NCBI RefSeq assembly: GCF_900110255.1
Contig: NZ_FODD01000002.1
Coordinates: 62,001-126,000 of the forward strand
Source: Actinacidiphila rubida
Lineage (GTDB): Bacteria; Actinomycetota; Actinomycetes; Streptomycetales; Streptomycetaceae
Direction of reading: 5' to 3'
Length of the DNA stretch: 64,000 bases
Every line of letters begins with the position of its first letter. Position 1 is the first letter of the stretch. A model generated the notes under the pieces. The model saw only the letters and a list, made by a program, of their open reading frames with translations. It ran no database searches and was not told where the DNA came from. Below, in pieces: positions 59,073 through 64,000 of the stretch. The translations under genes and the position numbers were made by a program.

Positions 59073-59939
59073 ATGGCGACTGTAGTGGCGTTCCACGCCC
59101 ACCCGGACGACGAGGTGCTGATGACCGGCGGCACGCTGGCGCGCGCCGCGGCCGAGGGGCACCGCGTGGTCCTCGTGGTCGCCACCGACGGGGTGCTGGA
59201 CGAGGTCCCGGCGGGCGGCTCCGTGCGCATCGCGGAGTTGCGGGCGAGCGCGGCGGCGCTGGGCGCCGCCCGGGTGGTGCACCTGGGCTACGCCGACAGC
59301 GGCAACGGCGGCACGCTGCTTCCGGACCCTGCCGACCGCCCTCGGTTCGTCCGGGCCGATCCGGCGGAGGCGGCCGGCCGGCTCGCCGACGTCCTGCGCG
59401 AGGAGCGGGCCGACGTTCTGCTCGGCTATGACGCCAACGGCGGCTACGGCCACCGCGACCACGTCCGCGTGCACGAAGTGGGCCGCGCGGCGGCGGAGTC
59501 GGCCGGGGTGCGGACCGTCCTGGAGGCGACGGTGCCGCGGGACCTGCTCGTGCGGGGACTGCGTGTGGTCGACCGCCTGAGGCTGCCGATCCGGCACGAC
59601 GCCATCGTCGAGGACGCGTACAGCCCGCGGTCGGCGATCGCGTACCGGGTGAACGTTCGCCGCTACGCCCGCCAGAAGCAGGCCGCTCTGGCCGCCCACC
59701 GTTCGCAGGTCCGGGGCGGCGGCCGACTCGCCCCGCTCCTGCGGTTGTTGCTCCGCCTGCCCGCCCCCGTGTTCGGCCTCATCCTCGGCTACGAGTGGTT
59801 CACCGACGCCTCGCTGCCCGGTGGTTCGGCTCCGCCCGCGGAACTCACGGCACTCTTCCGCGGAAGCGCCGCGCCCGGAAGCACCTCCGCCGGAAAGACC
59901 TCCGCCCTTCCGGTCGCCCTCCGGCAGACCACCCCCTGA
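59073..59939 (+). CDS. PIG-L family N-acetylglucosaminyl deacetylase-like protein
   Basis: A 288-residue deacetylase of the LmbE/PIG-L type. The zinc-binding motif is FHAHPDDEVLMTGG at the N-terminus with the partner His in GYGHRDHVRVHEVG. VVATDGVLDEV and a Rossmann-like strand order agree. It removes acetyl from GlcNAc-containing lipids, mycothiol precursors or antibiotic intermediates. The C-terminus is extended (about 50 residues, Pro/Ala/Gly/Ser-rich). It stands alone, and its natural substrate is unknown. Confidence 0.92.
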   Translation: MATVVAFHAHPDDEVLMTGGTLARAAAEGHRVVLVVATDGVLDEVPAGGSVRIAELRASAAALGAARVVHLGYADSGNGGTLLPDPADRPRFVRADPAEAAGRLADVLREERADVLLGYDANGGYGHRDHVRVHEVGRAAAESAGVRTVLEATVPRDLLVRGLRVVDRLRLPIRHDAIVEDAYSPRSAIAYRVNVRRYARQKQAALAAHRSQVRGGGRLAPLLRLLLRLPAPVFGLILGYEWFTDASLPGGSAPPAELTALFRGSAAPGSTSAGKTSALPVALRQTTP

Positions 59940-59970
59940 CCAGGGCACCGCCAGGACATGCGTCATACCA

Positions 59971-59998
59971 TTGGCGGAATATGATGACTATTTATGAT
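59971..59998 (+). promoter_or_regulatory. Promoter candidate in an AT-rich island
   Basis: TTGGCG at 59971-59976, a 16-base spacer and TATGAT at 59993-59998 make one of the best sigma-70-like pairs in the window. The start would be near 60005, giving a leader of about 135 bases for the small secreted gene at 60141. Confidence 0.6.
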
Positions 59999-60140
59999 CA
60001 ATGAGAATGCGATGCGTTTTCTCTTTGAAGCAGAGTCTTTGCGGTTTTTGGCCACGTCTGCGACGCACGATCTTCCTGTCCGGACCGCACCGGTCCGGGA
60101 AGGCGGGGCATCGGCCCCAGTGCGTACGGAAAGGCCTGAG

Positions 60141-60401
60141 ATGAACAAGGGACTGAAGAGGGCCGCGGCCCGCGGAGCGGTGGCGGTGGCCCTGGCCGCG
60201 GGTGCGATCGCCGGCACGGTCGGCACCGCCTCGGCGGCTCCGCTGCACGACCACCACGGACCGAAGCAGCAGCACTGCAAGGTGGTCGCGGGCCACTGGG
60301 AGCGGGTGTGGCACCCGGTCTACCAGGACCGCAACCACCACGAGCACACCGGCTACTGGACGCGCGTCTGGCAGCCCGCCCACCGCGAGTACCGCCGCTG
60401 A
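60141..60401 (+). CDS. Small secreted His/Trp-rich protein
   Basis: An 86-residue protein with a signal peptide (RGAVAVALAAGAIAGTVGTA, then SAAP) leaving a mature domain of about 52 residues. It is rich in His (LHDHHGPKQQHCKV) and has the repeat WERVWHPVYQDR / WTRVWQPAHREY, a short beta-hairpin-like tandem. It may bind metal. ATG at 60141 follows GGAAAGG, and a strong terminator lies downstream. No family known to me. Confidence 0.8.
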   Translation: MNKGLKRAAARGAVAVALAAGAIAGTVGTASAAPLHDHHGPKQQHCKVVAGHWERVWHPVYQDRNHHEHTGYWTRVWQPAHREYRR

Positions 60402-60451
60402 CCCACACGGCATCCCCTTCTCACGCGGACGGTACTCGGCATTGCGCAGGC

Positions 60452-60488
60452 GGCCCCCGGGACACCCACACAGGGTGTCCCGGGGGCC
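60452..60488. terminator. Perfect 16-bp terminator hairpin
   Basis: GGCCCCCGGGACACCC (60452-60467), loop ACACA, then its exact complement (60473-60488). It ends the small secreted gene and could also stop transcription from the right. Confidence 0.85.
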
Positions 60489-60540
60489 GCCGCACGCCCG
60501 GCACCCCACGGGCCGGAGCCCGCCTCCGGGCGCTCGCGGG

Positions 60541-60716
60541 CCGCACGGCAGACCCCAGGTCACCAGCACGGCGTAGGTCGCGGACAGTTCGGGGTCGTCC
60601 AGGCCCTCGGCGCGCTTCGCGGCGAAGAGTTCGGGCCAGCCATGCGTGGAGCCGCTCCGGCGGCGGCCGGTCCGCGTCGCCGGCGATGTCCGCGAGGGGG
60701 AGAGTGCCGGGACCGG
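60541..60716 (-). pseudogene. Possible frameshifted remnant
   Basis: On the minus strand the segment LADIAGDADRPPPERLHAWL in one frame is continued by ELFAAKRAEGLDDPELSATY and AVLVTW in the next frame, with a shift near LAR (about 60650). Both halves have protein-like composition, while the rest of the frame is Arg/Pro noise. No start or full length is left. It may be the remains of a regulator or effector gene next to the conflict module. Weakly supported. Confidence 0.3.
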
Positions 60717-60736
60717 GGCGGGGGTAAGGGGTAGGG

Positions 60737-61036
60737 GTGATTGAACTGGCCGACCTGATCGAGCAGTTGCGCAGAGAGCTGACCACGGCGGTGTCCGCGG
60801 GGGCGGGTGAGGAGCTGCGGTTCGAGCTGGGCCCGGTGGAGCTGGAGGCCGCGGTCGTGGTGGAGCGCGCCACGACGGCCGGAGCGAAGGTGCGCTTCTG
60901 GGTGCTGGACGCCGGCGGTGAGGCCAAGGCCGGCACCAGCGCGACCCACCGGATCAAGCTGACACTGGACCCGCGGATCGGGAGCAGCGGTGGCCGGCCC
61001 TGGGTGAGCGGCGACACGGAAGACGGTGAGCGCTGA
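60737..61036 (+). CDS. Trypsin-co-occurring domain 2 (trypco2) protein
   Basis: A 99-residue protein. Start MIELADLIEQLRRELTTAV is followed by GAGEELRFELGPVELEAAVV, ATTAGAKVRFWVLDAGGEA and HRIKLTLDP, the layout of the small trypco2 family that accompanies trypsin-like proteases in actinobacterial conflict systems. GTG at 60737 is preceded by GTAGGG. Its end overlaps the protease gene by 11 bases. It probably acts as a partner, adaptor or inhibitor of the protease; the exact function is not known. Confidence 0.85.
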   Translation: MIELADLIEQLRRELTTAVSAGAGEELRFELGPVELEAAVVVERATTAGAKVRFWVLDAGGEAKAGTSATHRIKLTLDPRIGSSGGRPWVSGDTEDGER

Positions 61037-62129
61037 CCCGGCGCCGGGTCGCCCCGCCGCCTCGTCCGGCGGCCTCGATCCGGCACGCGTCGCGGAGGTC
61101 CTGGTGGCGACGCCGGACGGGCGGGCCGGCCGGCGCGGCTCCGGCTACCGGGTCGGTGAGCGATGGGTGCTCACCGCCGCGCACGTCGTGACCGACGAGG
61201 CACCCGTAGCCGTACGCGTGCGCTTCGACGCCGACCGGCCGGAGGAGTGGACGGCCGCGGCGCGGGTGCTGCTCGCCGCCGCCGAGGCGGACGTGGCGCT
61301 GCTGGAGATCACCGGCGAGGTGCCGCCGGGGCCGCCGCCGCGGCCCCCGGTGTACGGCCAGGTGCCGGCGGCCGACGTGGTGCTGCGGTGCAGCGCCATG
61401 GGCTTTCCCCGCTTCAAGCTGCGGCGCGACCGCGGGACCGCGGCCGACGACGCCTCACCCTCGCAGTACCGGGACTCCTGCCATGCGACGGGGACCGTCT
61501 CGGTCCTGTCCAACCGCCGAGAGGGCACGCTCGAACTCGCCGTCACCCCGCCGGCCGCGGACCCGGACCCGCGGCGCTCCCCCTGGGAGGGCATGTCGGG
61601 CGCGGCCGTCTGGCACGGCCCCGCCCTCATCGGCGTGGTCAGCGCCCACCACACCGGCGACGGTCTCGGACGGCTGGCCGCCACCCGCGCGGACTGCTGG
61701 CACCGGCTTCTGACACCGGACCAGGGCGAGTTGATGAGCCGGCATGCGGGACTGCCCGGCCCCGCGGCGCTGCTCCCGCCCGCCGCGCCGAGCAGGGCCG
61801 CCCAGACCCCGCCGAGCCTCGTCGCCCTCAAGGACGACCTGCCGCTCAGCGAACTGCACCTGCTGGTCGACGCGTTGACCGACGTGCCGACCCTGCGTGA
61901 CGCCGCTTCCCTGAGCCTGGTCCTGGACAGCATCCGTCCCGAGATCGCGGCCAACAGCCCCCGTGTTCCGGCCCTTCGGGCGGACGTCTACGGGATCGTG
62001 CGGACGTGCCTGCGCTATCCGGGCGCCCTGGACCAACTCCTCGACGCGGTAAGGATGATGGAGGGAGAATCCACCGCTGTGTCCCGGATGGACCGCGAGG
62101 CGGCGGAGTTGGGGAGGCGGTACGGCTGA
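61026..62129 (+). CDS. Trypsin-like serine protease with C-terminal effector-associated domain
   Basis: A 367-residue protein. The trypsin fold shows His53 (VLTAAHVV), Asp89 (EADVALLEI) and Ser191 (GMSGAAVW). A helical C-terminal domain (about 265-365: LPLSELHLLVDALTDVPTL; VLDSIRPEIAANSP; DVYGIVRTCLRYPGALDQLL) resembles the effector-associated domains (EAD2-like) that link such proteases to NTPase or sensor partners in proposed immune-type systems. No signal peptide is present, so it acts inside the cell. GTG at 61026 overlaps the trypco2 stop. The EAD assignment is from memory of the fold pattern. Confidence 0.8.
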   Translation: MSADPAPGRPAASSGGLDPARVAEVLVATPDGRAGRRGSGYRVGERWVLTAAHVVTDEAPVAVRVRFDADRPEEWTAAARVLLAAAEADVALLEITGEVPPGPPPRPPVYGQVPAADVVLRCSAMGFPRFKLRRDRGTAADDASPSQYRDSCHATGTVSVLSNRREGTLELAVTPPAADPDPRRSPWEGMSGAAVWHGPALIGVVSAHHTGDGLGRLAATRADCWHRLLTPDQGELMSRHAGLPGPAALLPPAAPSRAAQTPPSLVALKDDLPLSELHLLVDALTDVPTLRDAASLSLVLDSIRPEIAANSPRVPALRADVYGIVRTCLRYPGALDQLLDAVRMMEGESTAVSRMDREAAELGRRYG

Positions 62130-62241
62130 CCGGATATCGCGCTCCTGCGGCACGCAACGTTTCGGCACGCCGTCCGCTGGGTCATGATGACAAGGGGTGG
62201 ACCGACGCACGTTCGCAACGGGGGAAGGGGCAGAGCGAGCC

Positions 62242-62418
62242 ATGGAACAGTCGATGCCCGCCGTCGAGTCCGAACTCGTCGATCTCACGGGGGTATCGCT
62301 TGAAGCGCTGCGCGCCTTGGACGAAGACGCCCTCGCGGCACCGCTGGCGGCGCTGCTGCGGAGGATCGACGATCCACAGGCGATCGCGGCGGGGTACAAC
62401 CAGTCACGTTCGGACTGA
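62242..62418 (+). CDS. FxsA-like (FxSxx-COOH family) short peptide, putative modified precursor
   Basis: A 58-residue peptide. The leader-like region reads ESELVDLTGVSLEALRALDE with a conserved DLTGVSL element and the helix LAAPLAALLRRIDDPQAIAA. It ends GYNQSRSD. FxsA-type precursors end in an aromatic-X-Ser-X-X pattern and are modified by radical-SAM and HExxH enzymes. Here the aromatic is Tyr52 and the tail is two residues longer, so it is a variant. The HExxH enzyme gene starts 33 bases downstream. ATG at 62242 was taken; GTG at 62197 is an alternative. Confidence 0.7.
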   Translation: MEQSMPAVESELVDLTGVSLEALRALDEDALAAPLAALLRRIDDPQAIAAGYNQSRSD

Positions 62419-62450
62419 GCCGATCCGCACCGAGCCGCAGCGGAGGGCGC

Positions 62451-64000
62451 ATGCCGGGTGAACTGGGCGCCGCCCGGACACCGGGCGGGCTGCCGCGGCA
62501 CGGGCTGTCCGCACGGGACCTGTCCGCCCTGGTCCGCGGCGAGGAGGACGAGGCCACGGTCGGCCGGCTGCTGGCCGCGGAGTACAGCCGCCGGCTGCTC
62601 ATGCTGCGCGCCCTGGACGCGATGCGTCCGGCGGACCCGGCGCTGTCCGGCGAGCTTCCCGCGGACGGCTTCGACACCGCCTGGAGCCTGCTGAACCGCG
62701 CACAGCGGAACGCGCCCGAGACCGTCGGGGAACTGCTGATGTACCCGCAGACGGGCATGTGGCTGTCGTTGCTGCTGCGCCGCCTGCGCGGCACGGCCAC
62801 GATCGAGGCGCCGCTGTGGACGATGACCGGCCACCTCTCGGCCGTCGCCGCCGTGGCCGGCTTCCGGGCCGGTCTGGAGTTCACGATCACCGTGCCCTCC
62901 CGCGGCGGACGCGTGGCGCTGCCGACCATGGGCTGCGCGACCCTGCCCCCACCCGTGCCGGCGCCCGGGCACTGGGGAACCGCTCTCGTGACCGCCGCGG
63001 CGGGACGATTACGCGTCGGCACCGGCGCGCGGAGCGTGCTGGTTCCCGCTGCGCCCGGACACGACGGACCGGGCTGGACGGCCCTGCGCCGCATCGGCGT
63101 CGGCCCGGCCGGGCGACGACTGGACCTGGCGCTGGACGACCTCGATCCGTACCGCGCCTACTCCGGGCCGGTCGAGCCGCAGCGCCTGACCGCCGGGACG
63201 GCCTCGGACTGGCGGGAGACGCTGGAGGAGGCGTGGGCCCTGCTCCTGCGCGAGATGCCCGGCGCCACCGCGACGATGCGGCGCGGCCTCTTCTCGCTCA
63301 CGCCCCTGCCGGCCAGGGAAAGGTTTCGGCCGCACAGCGTCAGCGCGGAGGACGCGTTCGGCGGGCTGATGGCGTCGAGTCCCGACGACCCGGTGCAGAT
63401 GGCCGTCACCCTGGTGCACGAGTTCCGGCACACCAAGCTCGGCGGTCTGCTGCACCTGGCGCCGCTCCAGGCTCCGTCCGGGGGCGACAACGATGGCAGC
63501 GGCGACGGCAGCGACAGCACCGGGGCCGGCGAGGACCTGTTCTACGCGCCGTGGCGCAACGACCCCCGGCCGCTGGGCGGCATGCTCCAGGGCCTCTACG
63601 CGTTCCTGGGAGTCACCGCGTTCTGGCGCGGGCACCGGACGGCGGCCGGGGACGACGAGGCGCTGGCGCACTTCGAGTTCGCGCTCTGGCGCGCGCAGGT
63701 CTGGTCCGCGCTGCACCAGGTGCGGCGCGATCCGCGGCTCACGCCGCTGGGCCGGAGCTTCGTGGAGTCCCTGCACGCCCAGTGCGCGCCCTGGCTCGAC
63801 GATCCCGTGCCGGCCGGACCGCGGGAACTGGCCGGCGCGGTCGCCCTGGACCACCGCGCCCGCTGGCAGGCCCATCATCTGCGGCCTCCGGAGCACGCCG
63901 TCGACGAGGCGGCGCGCGGCTGGGCCCGAGGCGCCCACCTCCCGCCCGCGGGGCTGGCCGCGGAGCCGCGCCTCGTGCCGGATCAGGCCGCCCGGTGGCT
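62451..64000 (+). CDS. HExxH-domain protein of the alpha-ketoglutarate peptide beta-hydroxylase type (3' end outside window)
   Basis: Open from ATG 62451 to the window edge, at least 516 residues. The signature is LVHEFRHTKLGGLLHLAPLQ, with HEFRH at residues 323-327, matching the HExxH motif of the enzymes encoded with FxsA-type precursors. Such enzymes, alone or fused to radical-SAM domains, hydroxylate peptide side chains with alpha-ketoglutarate. CGGAGGGCGC precedes the start. Codon 187 is TTA (63009-63011), so translation probably depends on bldA. The next gene, possibly an FxsB-like radical SAM enzyme, would lie past position 64000. Confidence 0.85.
   Translation, partial: MPGELGAARTPGGLPRHGLSARDLSALVRGEEDEATVGRLLAAEYSRRLLMLRALDAMRPADPALSGELPADGFDTAWSLLNRAQRNAPETVGELLMYPQTGMWLSLLLRRLRGTATIEAPLWTMTGHLSAVAAVAGFRAGLEFTITVPSRGGRVALPTMGCATLPPPVPAPGHWGTALVTAAAGRLRVGTGARSVLVPAAPGHDGPGWTALRRIGVGPAGRRLDLALDDLDPYRAYSGPVEPQRLTAGTASDWRETLEEAWALLLREMPGATATMRRGLFSLTPLPARERFRPHSVSAEDAFGGLMASSPDDPVQMAVTLVHEFRHTKLGGLLHLAPLQAPSGGDNDGSGDGSDSTGAGEDLFYAPWRNDPRPLGGMLQGLYAFLGVTAFWRGHRTAAGDDEALAHFEFALWRAQVWSALHQVRRDPRLTPLGRSFVESLHAQCAPWLDDPVPAGPRELAGAVALDHRARWQAHHLRPPEHAVDEAARGWARGAHLPPAGLAAEPRLVPDQAARW

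Larger units (their letters stand above)
60402..60736. other. Intergenic region with a terminator and a decayed reading frame
   Basis: The first part holds the terminator of the small secreted gene. Between about 60541 and 60716 the minus strand contains a broken protein-like frame, described separately. The last 20 bases before 60737 hold the ribosome site of the trypco2 gene (GTAGGG). Confidence 0.45.

Overview
The window is very GC-rich and reads as a Streptomyces-type actinomycete chromosome. The support is strong third-position G/C bias, many GTG starts, GGAGG-type ribosome sites, DasR-like and Crp-like sites, rare TTA leucine codons and abundant secreted carbohydrate-active enzymes. No rRNA, tRNA, insertion sequence, phage gene or CRISPR array was seen.

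Layout. 1-3670: a NitT/TauT-type ABC transporter (one permease end plus ATPase) divergent from a CitA/CitB-like two-component pair. 3671-13706: accessory and secreted enzymes, namely a GH18 chitinase with a DasR-like site, an SGNH hydrolase with a TetR regulator, an AraC regulator divergent from an alpha/beta hydrolase, and a large GH31 glycosidase with carbohydrate-binding modules. 13798-20098: a DHFR-like reductase, then a seven-gene minus-strand cluster (P-loop kinase, flavodoxin, AvrD-like protein, KAS III, acyl carrier protein, ABBA prenyltransferase, SnoaL-like protein). I read this as an undescribed small-molecule pathway that would join a beta-ketoacyl chain to a ketose-type acceptor and prenylate it. 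20702-34772: a YciO/Sua5 protein, membrane proteins including an MFS exporter, a secreted subtilase, GNAT, a GH92 mannosidase, small proteins and a rhomboid protease.

34897-47401 is metabolic: an aldolase-HAD-DhaL-DhaK operon, Kup, and a FadR-type regulator divergent from a five-gene operon (permease, glutamine-synthetase-like ligase, glutamyl amidohydrolase, aldehyde dehydrogenase, SDR) whose content fits gamma-glutamylation-based catabolism of an amino alcohol or polyamine. 47437-59939: envelope genes (MurG-like, lipoprotein deacetylase), two SpoIIE-type phosphatases, a serine hydrolase, hypothetical proteins and a PIG-L deacetylase.

The right end, 60737-64000, holds a trypco2 protein, a trypsin-like protease with a probable effector-associated domain, a 58-residue FxsA-like peptide, and the start of an HExxH protein of the alpha-ketoglutarate peptide hydroxylase type that contains a TTA codon. 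This looks like a peptide-modification system next to a conflict-type protease module and runs off the window. The two most interesting systems are this locus and the AvrD/prenyltransferase cluster.
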